Shown: positions 16,922 through 26,434 of the stretch, in pieces
How the letters are laid out: every line of letters starts with the position of its first letter
Numbering within the stretch: the stretch's first letter is position 1
Assembly (NCBI RefSeq): GCF_003121485.1
Contig: NZ_QAVX01000013.1
Location: 80,359-144,358 of the forward strand
Source of the DNA: Dyella sp. C11
GTDB lineage: Bacteria; Pseudomonadota; Gammaproteobacteria; Xanthomonadales; Rhodanobacteraceae
Length of the DNA: 64,000 nucleotides
Direction: 5' to 3'
Made by a program: the position numbers and the translations under genes
Notes under the pieces: generated by a model
The model's input: the letters and a program-made list of their open reading frames with translations, nothing else
Databases searched by the model: none
Told to the model about the DNA's origin: nothing

Positions 16922-18082
16922 TCAGTCGTCCAGGCGCGTGGCGACTCTTCGTTGCAACCAGCGCTTGAAGAGTCTGAACCCTGGTCGTATCACCAGCAGC
17001 AATGCAAAGCCCATGAGAATGCCGGAAAGTCGTTCCATGCCGGGCTTGATGCTCGCTTGCGCGTAGTTGTCGGGTACCAGAACCACCAGAAAAGCCAAGG
17101 CAAATTGAACACCGATGTAGCTGTAGCGGGCAGGGCCGTTTTCTATGTGCCGCCCTATGGCCACGCCCACGCACACGCCTGCGGTCATCATCAGCGGGTT
17201 GGAGTGACACGTGAGCAGAATGGCCATGGCCAGGAGCGCGCCCGCACTGCAGCCGATAAAGCGATGAACCATGCGCCGGGACACAAGCGTGGTTTTTGCG
17301 TCCTCCAGGCTGGCCAGCGGAACCAGCATGACGGCCATGACGGTGATGCCTGCCTGGATAAGGGCAGGGGCGGAAACCCAGGTCGAGAACAACGGTATGC
17401 ACGCTGCAGCCAGCCCGGCTTGCAGCGCATGCCATGCAGCCCTTGGGTGCCACTGGCGATACGACGTGACTGGCGAAGGACGTTGGCCCGGCACCCAGCG
17501 CCGCAACGTCTTGGACGATAGGTAGCTGACGAACAGGCCTGCTGTCGTGCCCAGCACAATTTCCGTGACGCGCGTTTTCGCAAACATCGCCGGCGCCGCT
17601 GCGTGCGGCACGCCGCTTTCCACCACCACCATCACAAAGGTCAGGCCACTGAAGAGCCATGCATAGGTTCGTCGGCTTACAAGCGCCATGTACATGGTGA
17701 AGGTGACCGCCAGCAGCAGGGATAGGCTGGCGATGGCCAGGTGCCCCGCGACACCGGTAGCTACAGCCCAGCCCGCCAGGGCGCCGAGCAGCGTGCCTAT
17801 GACGCGAAGCACTGCTCGCTGCGTGCTGGCCGCAAGATGGGAGCGGATCACCATGAAGCCGCTGAAGGCAGCCCATCCAATATTCTGCGTGCCCACCAGT
17901 TGCGCCAGCGCAATGGCCAGCAACACCGACGCCATGGCCTCCACCTGATCGACCATGCGGGGCCCGGGCTGCGCCAGCGTTCGAAGATCGCGCAGCAAAT
18001 CGGACCCCAGTTGCGCCAGTCCGGATAACTGCTCGTGGAAATTGGCGGTGATGTTGTCTCGAAGCGAACGCATGTCCGGCAT
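16922..18082 (-). CDS. FUSC-family inner-membrane protein (last gene of efflux operon)
   Basis: A 386-aa integral membrane protein. It has a soluble N-terminus of about 50 residues, then two blocks of about five membrane helices each (VLLAIALAQLVGTQNIGWAA ... ; IPLFSTWVSAPALIQAGITV ...), the pattern of the fusaric-acid-resistance (FUSC/ArAE) family. It contains the family-typical RRMVHRFIGCSAGALLAMAI. It lies 103 bp after the HlyD-type adaptor gene on the same strand and likely belongs to that operon, giving it two FUSC proteins. Family members take part in export of aromatic acids. A perfect ATCACGTGAT palindrome lies at 18095-18104, 13 bp upstream, so it may also have its own promoter. Confidence 0.82.
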   Translation of the reverse strand: MPDMRSLRDNITANFHEQLSGLAQLGSDLLRDLRTLAQPGPRMVDQVEAMASVLLAIALAQLVGTQNIGWAAFSGFMVIRSHLAASTQRAVLRVIGTLLGALAGWAVATGVAGHLAIASLSLLLAVTFTMYMALVSRRTYAWLFSGLTFVMVVVESGVPHAAAPAMFAKTRVTEIVLGTTAGLFVSYLSSKTLRRWVPGQRPSPVTSYRQWHPRAAWHALQAGLAAACIPLFSTWVSAPALIQAGITVMAVMLVPLASLEDAKTTLVSRRMVHRFIGCSAGALLAMAILLTCHSNPLMMTAGVCVGVAIGRHIENGPARYSYIGVQFALAFLVVLVPDNYAQASIKPGMERLSGILMGFALLLVIRPGFRLFKRWLQRRVATRLDD

Positions 18083-18094
18083 GGCAATAGATTG

Positions 18095-18104
18095 ATCACG
18101 TGAT
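18095..18104. promoter_or_regulatory. ATCACGTGAT palindrome upstream of FUSC gene
   Basis: A perfect 10-bp palindrome 13 bp before the FUSC start, in the gap after the HlyD-type adaptor gene. Could be an operator, or a chance palindrome; no known regulator is assigned. Confidence 0.3.
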
Positions 18105-18185
18105 GCCTGGAATCATCGCCGGGATCACGTCAACGTCGTGAGGATGGATGCGCGGCCCAAGGACGCGGATTGCCTTCGGGCGACG

Positions 18186-19151
18186 CTAGGGTGCGCGCCC
18201 TGGTTTCTTCGGCTGGACAAAGACCGTGCACGTCATGCCGGCGGCAATATGGGCGCCCGACGGAATCTCGTCGATGGCGATGCGAACAGGCACGCGCTGC
18301 GCCAGTCGAATCCAGGTAAATACGGGATTGACGTCAGCGAGCACGTAGTCGCCCGATGGGTTGTCGCGATCGGTAATGCCGGTGGCAATGCTCTCCACAT
18401 GCCCCTTCATGGCGACACGGCCCGACAACAGTTCGATCTTGACGGCTTCGCCCACACTTACCTGGGGCAGCTTGGTTTCCTCGAAGTAGCCGTACACCCA
18501 GAAGGAGTGCGACTCCACGAGCACGAGGCGCGGAGAGCCCGCGATGGCGTAGTCACCCGAATACAGGTTCAGGTTGACGATGGAGCCGTCGGCCGGTGCG
18601 CGTACCACGCTGCGGTCCAGATCGATCTGGGCAGCCTGCCTGGCTGCTGTCGCCGCCTCGAGCTCGGCCTCACTGGCCTTCAGTTCTGCCTGCGCAGCGA
18701 CATAAGCGGCGTCCGCCTGCTCTGCCTGCGCGCCATAGTCGGTCTTCGCCTCGTTGGACACCACTTCTTCGCCAAGCCCCGTGCGCCGCGCTGCTTGCGC
18801 GCGACGCATGGTTCGTTCGGAAGCGCGCTGTGCGATTTGTGCGTTGGAGACGGCTATCTGTGCCTGCGCTCGCGCGATGTCGGCATCCGCGCGTTTCAGG
18901 GTGGCGTGGAAGCGCTCCGGGTCAATCACGAACAGGACATCGCCTCGCCGAACCTGCTCGTTATCGTGAACGCGCACTTCGGAGACAATACCCGATACAT
19001 CGGGCGCGATATGGACAACCTCTGCCCGTATTCGTCCGTCGCGCGTCCAGGGCGAGTACATATAGCCACGCCACAGACCGAAGGCAAGACTGCAGGCCAC
19101 GACCAGCAAAAGGGTCGTTACCAGGAAGCGCATGATGGAAGTGGTATTCAT
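18186..19151 (-). CDS. HlyD/EmrA-type periplasmic adaptor (AaeA-like)
   Basis: A 321-aa membrane fusion protein with one N-terminal membrane anchor (MRFLVTTLLLVVACSLAFGL), a lipoyl-like domain (VVHIAPDVSGIVSEVRVHDN and VRRGDVLFVID), a coiled-coil hairpin rich in Ala/Gln/Arg (about residues 75-160), the returning lipoyl half (VRAPADGSIVNLNL) and a beta-barrel end. It links an inner-membrane pump to an outer-membrane channel. DUF1656, NodT and FUSC genes immediately upstream on this strand match the AaeXAB arrangement for hydroxylated aromatic acid export in E. coli, though the substrate here is unknown. It starts 13 bp after the DUF1656 gene. Confidence 0.9.
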   Translation of the reverse strand: MNTTSIMRFLVTTLLLVVACSLAFGLWRGYMYSPWTRDGRIRAEVVHIAPDVSGIVSEVRVHDNEQVRRGDVLFVIDPERFHATLKRADADIARAQAQIAVSNAQIAQRASERTMRRAQAARRTGLGEEVVSNEAKTDYGAQAEQADAAYVAAQAELKASEAELEAATAARQAAQIDLDRSVVRAPADGSIVNLNLYSGDYAIAGSPRLVLVESHSFWVYGYFEETKLPQVSVGEAVKIELLSGRVAMKGHVESIATGITDRDNPSGDYVLADVNPVFTWIRLAQRVPVRIAIDEIPSGAHIAAGMTCTVFVQPKKPGRAP

Positions 19152-19164
19152 GCGCGTCGACTCG

Positions 19165-19368
19165 TCACCAGGTGCGCGTCAGCCAGCCGGCACCGCAAAA
19201 CAGTGCCACGAAAAGGCAGGCCCGGAAGAGTGCGGGATGCCATACATGTCGGTACGCGCCTGCGCGAGCCAGGGCCAGATCCAGAAACACGAAAATGGGA
19301 ACGCACCCCAGAAGCACGAAAAGCAGCCCTGGTATGAAGAAGGTAAAGAGGTTGACGTCGTCGTACAT
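19165..19368 (-). CDS. DUF1656 small inner-membrane protein (AaeX-like)
   Basis: A 67-aa protein with two hydrophobic helices (FFIPGLLFVLLGCVPIFVFL and ACLFVALFCGAGWL) separated by a short basic loop (RAGAYRHVWHP). Size, topology and position between a FUSC pump and a HlyD adaptor fit the DUF1656/AaeX family. The NodT stop is 9 bp upstream and the adaptor start 13 bp downstream, so it is embedded in the operon. Its role is not established in general; an accessory function in the efflux complex is inferred from the constant gene order. Confidence 0.87.
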   Translation of the reverse strand: MYDDVNLFTFFIPGLLFVLLGCVPIFVFLDLALARAGAYRHVWHPALFRACLFVALFCGAGWLTRTW

Positions 19369-19377
19369 GCATGCCCC

Positions 19378-20832
19378 TCAGGCCGCCGGCGCCGGCGTCA
19401 TGTCCGGTGATGGCACGTAGCCACCACCGAGTGCGCGCATCAACAGAACCCATGCATCAAGCTCCTGCGCTTCGGTAATGATCAGCACCTGCTCTTGTCG
19501 CACCTGGGTATCCTGGGCAACGAGCACATCGAGGAATTCCGTGATGCCGCTGCGATAGCCCTGCGTGGCCAGCGTATAGGCGTGTTCCGCCGAATCCGTG
19601 GCCAACTTTGCCTGGTGGCTTTGCGTGTCGAGTGACTTGAGCGCCGTGACCTCATCGGCAACCTCTCGCAGCGCATCGAGCAGGGATTGGTTGTAAGCGT
19701 CGACGGCACCATCGTAGGACGCCACCGCAACACCGTACTGGCCCTGCAGTCGGCCGCCATCGAACAAGGGCAGCGAAATGGCGGCTCCGACTTTGTGGCC
19801 GCCACCATTCTTGTCCAGGAAGTTGAAGAACCCGCCGAACGTTGTGAGCGAACCCAGGCTAGCCAGTGCGACGAGATCGACATTCGGATAGAACGCAGCG
19901 TGCGCCGCCTTGATCCCCTGGCTTGCCGCCTCCACGCGCCATCGTTGCGCGACGATATCCGGCCGGTGGCCGAGCAGGTCCGCAGGAAGCGCCTCCGGAA
20001 GAATCGCGACGCGGCTCAACAGGAAAGTGGGGCGGGCGAGCGCATCGCCCGCCCCAGGACCAAGCCCGGACAACGCACCCAATTCGTCCTTGATCAGCGC
20101 AATGTCATGCCTGGCCTGTTCTTCGTTGTTGGCACTGGTGGCCACGACGGTTTCCGCCTGCGTCAGCTCAAGCGGGCTGCTGAGTCCCGCATGCAGTCGC
20201 GCGGCGACAATGTTGCGGGAGCGAACCGCCTGCTCATGCAGGCTCTGGTAGGCATCCAGCAGTCGATACCGCGCCCACAACTGCACATACGCGCGCACCA
20301 CGGCCACTTCAAGGGCGATCTTCACGCCCTGCAATTCGGCTGCATTTTCCTTCACTGCATCAATGGCACCTGCCAGCTCGGCGTGGTTGCGCCCCCACAG
20401 GTCCAGGTCGTAACCAAGATCCACGCCCACCTCGTTGTTCCAGACCGTGAATCCACCGGGTGGTGATGGCGTGGTGTAACGGGCAAAGCGCTCGCGGCTT
20501 AGATCCGATTGCGCATTGACCTGCGGCTTGAGGGACGCACCAGCGATGCGCGCCTCGTATTGTGCAGATTCGAGGCGAGAGCGTGCCGCCTGTATGTCGG
20601 GGCGGTGCGCCACAGCCTGCTCGATCAACTGGTTGAGCTGGGCGTCATTGAGAACCCCCCACCAGTCTGCCTGCGGCCAGCCGGCGTCGTGCGCGAGCGA
20701 GGCAATGGATGCCCCGGACTGCAGTCGCGAGGCGTCGCCCATGGTCGCCTTGGAATGAATGTCACCCGGGCTGGCGCAAGCTGCCATCAACACAGACAGT
20801 CCGGTCAACGTAAGAGCGGATGCGCGTGGCAT
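19378..20832 (-). CDS. NodT-family outer-membrane efflux lipoprotein
   Basis: A 484-aa outer-membrane factor of the TolC fold. It begins with a lipoprotein signal (LTGLSVLMAAC, lipidated Cys at residue 19), followed by two repeats of the OEP domain with long amphipathic helices; DLGYDLDLWGRNHAELAG and LPADLLGHRPDIVAQRWRVE are highly typical of NodT/CmeC-like channels. I chose the ATG at 20832 because the lipobox then sits in place; the frame is open 16 codons further. It starts one base after the upstream FUSC stop (TGA-C-ATG), so the two are translationally coupled. Completes a tripartite exporter with the FUSC pump and the HlyD adaptor. Confidence 0.93.
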   Translation of the reverse strand: MPRASALTLTGLSVLMAACASPGDIHSKATMGDASRLQSGASIASLAHDAGWPQADWWGVLNDAQLNQLIEQAVAHRPDIQAARSRLESAQYEARIAGASLKPQVNAQSDLSRERFARYTTPSPPGGFTVWNNEVGVDLGYDLDLWGRNHAELAGAIDAVKENAAELQGVKIALEVAVVRAYVQLWARYRLLDAYQSLHEQAVRSRNIVAARLHAGLSSPLELTQAETVVATSANNEEQARHDIALIKDELGALSGLGPGAGDALARPTFLLSRVAILPEALPADLLGHRPDIVAQRWRVEAASQGIKAAHAAFYPNVDLVALASLGSLTTFGGFFNFLDKNGGGHKVGAAISLPLFDGGRLQGQYGVAVASYDGAVDAYNQSLLDALREVADEVTALKSLDTQSHQAKLATDSAEHAYTLATQGYRSGITEFLDVLVAQDTQVRQEQVLIITEAQELDAWVLLMRALGGGYVPSPDMTPAPAA

Positions 20833-20833
20833 G

Positions 20834-22987
20834 TCAGCCTCCCACCGAGGCTGGGTGAAGCGGCGAAGCCGTGTTCGCAAGTTCGATTTCGATGACCTGC
20901 AAATACGCCCTGACGTAACCCAGCCAGGCGTGGCCTGGTGGCATGGCTTCGCCGCTCACGTCAGCAAGGAGGCTGGCTGCCTGACGGGTCGAGGCCGCGG
21001 CACGCGCATGTCGTTCCGGGGTAACTGCCTCAAACAGCAGCGCCATGGATTCTCGCCATGGCTCGATCACGGATGACCAGGAAGTCGGCAAACGAGAAGG
21101 CTGCGTGAGCGACGCGTCGCGAATCTTGATGACCGCACTGCCCACGTCCAGCACCGCAAACCCCCACTGCCTTGCCAGTTCGGGTACGGCGGGTGCGGCC
21201 ACTTGAACCATGTAATCCCTGACGCCGCTTTCAAAACGATGCAGCGACTGCGGCTCGATCTCCTTGCGGCACGCATCCGAAGACACCATGCGACGCATCT
21301 GCCAGACATAGAACCGTGTCATCCAGGCGCCGTCTGCCGGGATGAGCACGCCAAAGGCAATCACGGCGACGCCGATGCCCGTACAAAATGCGAAGCCCGC
21401 GTCCAGCAGCCCCGTTGGGTCGTACGTGGCCGGGTTGGTGATGTTTGCGACGTAACAAAAATAGATGTTGAAGCTGATGCCGGTGGGTCCAAGGCTTGGA
21501 AAGCTTCCGAGGTAACTCCCGAACATGATGATGGGCGCCAGTGCCGCAGCGAGCATGGCAAAGCCGTCCAGTTGCGGAAGGATGAAAAATCCAAACACGC
21601 TGGCAGCCACGGCACCGCCCACTGCGCCAAGAAAAAGCTGCCGGCTTACCCTGGAAGGATTGGGGAAGGTTGCAAACAGCGCGGCGGTAATGGCGGCACC
21701 GGTAACAGCCGTTGATCCGTTATCCCATCCCGAGATGTACCAGGCACTTGAAACCGCAGCCACAACGACAAGCGCTCGCGCTGCTGCTGCCGTGGCGGCC
21801 CAGCGATTGGCGGTGCTTGAGAAACGAATCGCGTGACGAACAAGGGTTGGTGAGCGCGCATCACTGGAAGGCGGTTCGCGAAGTGCTGCAAAGAGCCTCA
21901 AATACGTGGCGAGGTCCGCCACTGCCTCACTCAGGATGACCCTGAAGGTTTCGCAAAATGCAGGCGCGTGAGTCGGCGCACCGGAAGGTGTGCATGGCAT
22001 GTCCTCGGCGTGTGGCGATGACATGTTCAGGCAGTCTTCGAGCGCCTTTTCGGTGCGATCAATGTCGCTCGACGAGAGGCTTCCCGGATCGGGAACATTC
22101 GGTAGTACGCCAAGGACACGCTGGGCGATTCGGTTGACCGCGTCCTGGTCATCGGCGTCATCGAGCAACTTCACCCGGGAACGAATCTGCTTGATGACAT
22201 GGAATGTCGTGGTGACATCCAGGAACTCCGAGGTTATCTCGCGCAGCAAAGGCGTGCGCTGGCGAAGTTCAGGGTCTTCGAACACGGCCGCACTGCGAAG
22301 GCCTTCGACATCGATGCGTTCGGCATTCAATTTGAAATGGAGACTGTCCATTTCCGCTTCGGGCTCGGAAAACGCCAGCAGGGTGCGAAGCGCGCCGATG
22401 AGGTTGCCGCAGTGGCGCTGTCCGGCTGCAAAAAAGGCGGCACCGACGCTCTGCGGAAAAATGAACGCGTTGACGGCACTGGCGCTGGCCACGGCAATCG
22501 CCACTTCACTGGCCGTGTAGATGATGCGGTCGATAATGGCGTAGGGATCGGACCATGCCGGCACGGCGACAATCGCCGTGGCATATCCGGCGAGAACAAA
22601 TGCGTAGGACTGATAGTTTCGAAAGAAAAACGCGCCCCAGACGCACCACGCCGTCCAGCACGAGAGTGCGACATAGAAAGCAAAGAATGACTGGGACAGG
22701 TACGCGACCATGGCGAGTGCTACGGCACAACCAGCCAACATGCCAAGCAAGCGATAAATGCCTCGGGCGATGGTCATTCCCACCTGTTGATGCATCATCA
22801 CAATGACGATGGACACCATGGTAGTGCGCGGAGTGCCAAGCTCCAGGCGCATGGTGATGCCAAGGCCGACAGTCAGCGCCAACGCCGTCTTGCAGGCATG
22901 AATGACGCGCACCCGATCGGACCGCCAGAAGACCTTGAGCGCCTGGAGCGTCCCCTTGTCCCACAGAACGTCGGTCTGGGTGCTCAT
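20834..22987 (-). CDS. FUSC-family inner-membrane efflux protein (AaeB-like), first gene of efflux operon
   Basis: A 717-aa membrane protein with the duplicated FUSC/ArAE layout: an N-terminal membrane block (residues about 30-180, with ALTVGLGITMRLELGTPRTT), a large cytoplasmic middle (about 180-370), a second membrane block (about 385-540, with LVVVAAVSSAWYISGWDNGS) and a cytoplasmic tail. Length and layout match AaeB-type pumps for aromatic carboxylates. It is the promoter-proximal gene of the leftward operon FUSC-NodT-DUF1656-HlyD-FUSC. The 519-bp upstream region contains a TetR-type palindrome (23172-23187), which may govern it. The substrate is inferred from family only. Confidence 0.9.
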   Translation of the reverse strand: MSTQTDVLWDKGTLQALKVFWRSDRVRVIHACKTALALTVGLGITMRLELGTPRTTMVSIVIVMMHQQVGMTIARGIYRLLGMLAGCAVALAMVAYLSQSFFAFYVALSCWTAWCVWGAFFFRNYQSYAFVLAGYATAIVAVPAWSDPYAIIDRIIYTASEVAIAVASASAVNAFIFPQSVGAAFFAAGQRHCGNLIGALRTLLAFSEPEAEMDSLHFKLNAERIDVEGLRSAAVFEDPELRQRTPLLREITSEFLDVTTTFHVIKQIRSRVKLLDDADDQDAVNRIAQRVLGVLPNVPDPGSLSSSDIDRTEKALEDCLNMSSPHAEDMPCTPSGAPTHAPAFCETFRVILSEAVADLATYLRLFAALREPPSSDARSPTLVRHAIRFSSTANRWAATAAAARALVVVAAVSSAWYISGWDNGSTAVTGAAITAALFATFPNPSRVSRQLFLGAVGGAVAASVFGFFILPQLDGFAMLAAALAPIIMFGSYLGSFPSLGPTGISFNIYFCYVANITNPATYDPTGLLDAGFAFCTGIGVAVIAFGVLIPADGAWMTRFYVWQMRRMVSSDACRKEIEPQSLHRFESGVRDYMVQVAAPAVPELARQWGFAVLDVGSAVIKIRDASLTQPSRLPTSWSSVIEPWRESMALLFEAVTPERHARAAASTRQAASLLADVSGEAMPPGHAWLGYVRAYLQVIEIELANTASPLHPASVGG

Positions 22988-23506
22988 GACGTTGATGTCT
23001 CACGGCTCCGGCTATCCGATGGCAGATGGACACTCCCGCGAAGCCAGCGACGACCTGTCCGGCGACGCAGGAATCGCTTGAACCTTTAAAAGCCCGCAGC
23101 GCAGCCAACGCAGTGACATCCGCCCGGTTGCGCGAAACCGGCATCTTTGGACGCAGACGATCTCCACCAGGATGACTGATCGGTCATCGCCGTCTCATGG
23201 GCTCCTGCAAGGCGACAGGGTAATTGGGAAGGCCTTAAGACACGTCAAGCGTGTCCAAAAGAGCATGGCGTCGATTGCACGCGAAGCCTCTTTTTATCCA
23301 AAAAACGCAAAATCCATGACCTCAATGACGCTGCACTTTCTTGCGGAAGGGATGGACTCGGAAGGCGTTTAATCTCTCTTTACTCGCCTTAACTTGTCGT
23401 ATCCACGCAGTGCCACCAAGGTCTTCCCACGCCACGAAAACAAGTGGTGCGTAGATTTCGGCAGCACGGCGCAGGCGCCTTTGAAAGCCAATGAGGGAAA
23501 CCAGCC
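22988..23506. promoter_or_regulatory. Divergent region between efflux operon and C4-acid operon
   Basis: A 519-bp gap that drives two divergent operons. Near 23287-23320 it is AT-rich (CTCTTTTTATCC, AAAAAACGCAAAATCC). A 66-codon frame at 23172 starts within the TetR-like palindrome and has no recognisable content, so I treat it as non-coding. Confidence 0.5.
23172..23187. promoter_or_regulatory. TetR-type operator-like palindrome
   Basis: ATGACTGATCGGTCAT is a 16-bp inverted repeat with a single inner mismatched pair, similar to the GACYGATCRGTC cores common among TetR/AcrR-family operators. It lies 185 bp upstream of the FUSC efflux gene and 320 bp upstream of the succinate-semialdehyde dehydrogenase gene. 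No tetR-like gene is present in the window, so the regulator would be unlinked. Confidence 0.5.
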
Positions 23507-24910
23507 ATGCCTGCCCAGCCAAGCACTGCCGCACCCCTGTCTGCCGAGTCCCGCGACCCCGCCACCGGCAAGCTGATCAAGGCGTATCCGTTTACGACCG
23601 AGGCCGAGCTGGAGTCACTGCTGGAACGCACTCGCGCCGGGTTCCATCGTTGGCGCTTCAGCACGCTTGAGCAACGGTCCAAGGTGCTTCGCTCCATGGC
23701 TGATGCCTTGCGCAAGCACAAGGAAGAGATGGCGCTGCTGGCAACGACGGAAATGGGGCGAACACTGAATGAAGCGCGCGCAGAGATCGACAAGTGCGCC
23801 TGGCTTTGCGAATGGAATGCGGATAACGCACCCACTTTCCTCAAGGATGAGCCGACGCAGGTTCCTGATGGCAAGGCCTACGTATCCTTTCTTCCCCTCG
23901 GCACTGTTCTGGCAGTCATGCCGTGGAACATGCCGTATTGGCAAGCGATGCGATCGGCCGTTCCGATTCTCAGTGGCGGCAACGGCTATCTGCTGAAGCC
24001 AGCCGAGAACGTCGTCGGCTGTGCATTGTTGTTGCAAAAGGTATGGGAGGAGGCGGGGTTGCCGAAAGATACGTTCATCGCCGCCAATCTCAGCCGGCCG
24101 CATGTGGCCCAAGCCATTGGTGACAACCGCATTGCGGGAGTAACGGTCACCGGCAGCGTCAATGCTGGTCGCGCCATTTCAACGGCGGCATCCCAGGCGG
24201 TGAAGAAGGCGGTGCTGGAACTCGGTGGGTCCGATCCGTACATCGTCCTTGCCGATGCGGATCTCGATCTTGCTGCGGAGACTGCCGTGACTGCGCGGTT
24301 CCAGAACGCAGGCCAGGTGTGTATTGCGGCCAAGCGCATCATCGTGGAGTCGTCGGCTTACAGCGAATTCGTCGAGAAATTTCTTTCCGGCGTTCGCAAG
24401 CTTGTGGTCGGTGACAGTCGAAAGATGCAGTGCGACCTGGGCCCCATGGCGCGACTGGATTTGCTGGAACAACTGGACGGCCAGGTAAAGGCCAGCGTCA
24501 AGGCGGGCGCGGAACTGCTTGAAGGCGGAAAGCGGGTGGGCGTGGAGGGCGCCTTCTACGCTCCCACCGTACTGGGCCGGGTCAAGCCGGGCATGGCTGC
24601 CTTTGATACGGAAACGTTTGGCCCGCTCGCCGCGATTATCGAGGCGCGTGATGCCGATCATGCGGTGGAGCTTGCCAATCACAGCGAGTACGGACTCAGC
24701 GGCAACGTGTGGTCACGCGACATCGAGCGCGCCAAGGCCCTGGCGCGGCGCCTGGAAACCGGCGGTGTATTCATCAATGGGTTCTCCGCCTCCGATCCTC
24801 GCGTCCCCATCGGGGGCGTCAAGAAGAGCGGCTATGGACGCGAGCTTTCACACTTCGGGTTGCGCGAGTTCGTCAACGCGCAGACGGTTTGGGTTGACCG
24901 GCGCGGCTGA
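23507..24910 (+). CDS. gabD: NAD(P)-dependent succinate-semialdehyde dehydrogenase
   Basis: A 467-aa aldehyde dehydrogenase close to the Sad/GabD group. Marks: [20 protein letters not shown] (cofactor/catalytic Asn), LLKPAENV, the catalytic Glu in [18 protein letters not shown], the nucleophile Cys in [13 protein letters not shown], and the C-terminal [24 protein letters not shown] typical of succinate-semialdehyde dehydrogenases. GAGGGA precedes ATG 23507. It would turn succinate semialdehyde into succinate (GABA shunt). The following genes are fumarase, a cupin and malate:quinone oxidoreductase, so the row leads from succinate semialdehyde towards oxaloacetate, with succinate dehydrogenase encoded elsewhere. 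Substrate assignment is by similarity. Confidence 0.87.
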   Translation: MPAQPSTAAPLSAESRDPATGKLIKAYPFTTEAELESLLERTRAGFHRWRFSTLEQRSKVLRSMADALRKHKEEMALLATTEMGRTLNEARAEIDKCAWLCEWNADNAPTFLKDEPTQVPDGKAYVSFLPLGTVLAVMPWNMPYWQAMRSAVPILSGGNGYLLKPAENVVGCALLLQKVWEEAGLPKDTFIAANLSRPHVAQAIGDNRIAGVTVTGSVNAGRAISTAASQAVKKAVLELGGSDPYIVLADADLDLAAETAVTARFQNAGQVCIAAKRIIVESSAYSEFVEKFLSGVRKLVVGDSRKMQCDLGPMARLDLLEQLDGQVKASVKAGAELLEGGKRVGVEGAFYAPTVLGRVKPGMAAFDTETFGPLAAIIEARDADHAVELANHSEYGLSGNVWSRDIERAKALARRLETGGVFINGFSASDPRVPIGGVKKSGYGRELSHFGLREFVNAQTVWVDRRG

Positions 24911-24960
24911 GCGAGCACGGCAGGCGCGTTTCGCATGTTTTCCGTCGAAAGGACTTGGTC

Positions 24961-26422
24961 ATGGCGTTCATCGATCCAGGCAATCAAGTCGTCAGGGACG
25001 TACCCATCGGCGTCAGCGCCATGGGTACGCGAAAGGAGTTCGATAGCCTTGGAACCGTGGATGTGCCGGCAGATCGTTACTGGGGCGCGCAGACCGAACG
25101 CTCGCTTCACCATTTCGACATCGGCGGCGATCGCATGCCCAAAGAGGTCTATCACGCCTACGGCTTCGTAAAAAAGGCCTGCGCACTGGTAAATGCGGAT
25201 GCTGGCCGCCTGCCAGGCTGGAAGTGTGCGGCCATGGTGAAGGCTGCCGACGAAACCATTGCCGGCAAGCTTGACGACCACTACCCCCTGTTCGTGTGGC
25301 AGACCGGCTCGGGTACGCAGTCGAACATGAACGTCAATGAGGAGATTTCCAACCGGGCCATCCAGTTGCTTGGCGGGGAACTGGGCTCGCAGCAACCGAT
25401 TGGACCCAATGACGACGTCAACATGGGGCAGTCGTCAAACGACACATTCCCCACCGCCATGCATATCGCCACAGTCATGGCGCTGGATGAGCATCTGCTG
25501 CCTTCCGTCACCAGGCTTTGCGAGACCATCGAGCGCAAGGCCAATGGTTGGATGGATGTGGTGAAGATCGGGCGCACCCACCTGGAAGACGCGGTGCCAC
25601 TGACAGTCGGACAGGAATGGCAGGGATGGGCGGGGCAATTGCGCGCGTGTCTTGCCGACATGGCCCTGTCCCGAGAGGGACTCTACGAACTGGCCGTGGG
25701 CGGCACGGCCGTGGGCACAGGCCTCAACGCGCCGCCGCATTTCTCCAGGGACGTTGCCGCGAAAATTGCAGAACTTACGGGCAAGCCCTTTGTTACCGCG
25801 CCCAACAAATTCACCGCACAAGGTTCGCTGGATGCCATGGTGCGTGCGGGTGCAAGCCTTCGCGGCCTGGCGGTGGCACTGATGAAGATCGCCAACGACA
25901 TGCGTTGGCTCGCCTCAGGCCCGAGGTGTGGCCTGGGCGAATTGATACTGCCAGCCAATGAACCGGGCTCGTCGATCATGCCGGGCAAGGTGAACCCCAC
26001 CCAGTGCGAGGCGATCGTGATGATTGCGATTCAGGTGCTGGGCAACGACACGGCCGTAGCGCTCGCCGGGAGCCAGGGCAACTTCGAATTGAACGCCATG
26101 CGGCCGGTGATCATCAACAACCGTGCTCCATTCCATTCGCATCCTCGCCGATGGCGGCGACCGCTTTCGGCAGTTCTCGGTGGAGGGCACCGATCTCAAT
26201 CGACGGAAAATCCAAGGCTATGTGGATGGCAGCCTGATGCTGGTGACCGCGCTATCCCCGGTCATTGGTTACCAGAACGCAGCTCACATTGCGGAGCGAG
26301 CGCTCGCTGAAGACATGACGCTTAAACAGGCGGCCCTGGCCTCGGGCAAGGTCGATGAGGCGCTCTTCGATCAAACCATCAAACCCTTAAACATGGTGGG
26401 CCGCGGACTCGCGGGCGCCTGA
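24961..26422 (+). pseudogene. fumC: Class II fumarate hydratase with a +1 frameshift
   Basis: From ATG 24961 (AAAGGA 7 nt upstream) the protein reads as Fum[40 protein letters not shown], and the signature [15 protein letters not shown]. After AMRPVIINN the frame turns to nonsense at about 26120 and runs to 26310. The correct C-terminus ([20 protein letters not shown] ... LNMVGRGLAGA) continues in the next frame to 26422. One extra C in AACAACCGTGCTCC (expected AACAACGTGCTCC) explains this. The intact enzyme would be about 486 aa. The lost part is the last 100 residues, which help form the tetramer core. Either a recent mutation or a sequencing error. Confidence 0.9.
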
Positions 26423-26434
26423 GGAGACTCCCTC

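Noticed and set aside
18138..19337. 399-codon plus-strand open frame
   Set aside because: Antisense to the HlyD-type adaptor gene, whose lipoyl and coiled-coil patterns are clear.
26110..26130. Programmed ribosomal frameshift in fumC
   Set aside because: There is no slippery heptamer or following pseudoknot, and fumC is not known to use frameshifting; a single inserted base is simpler.
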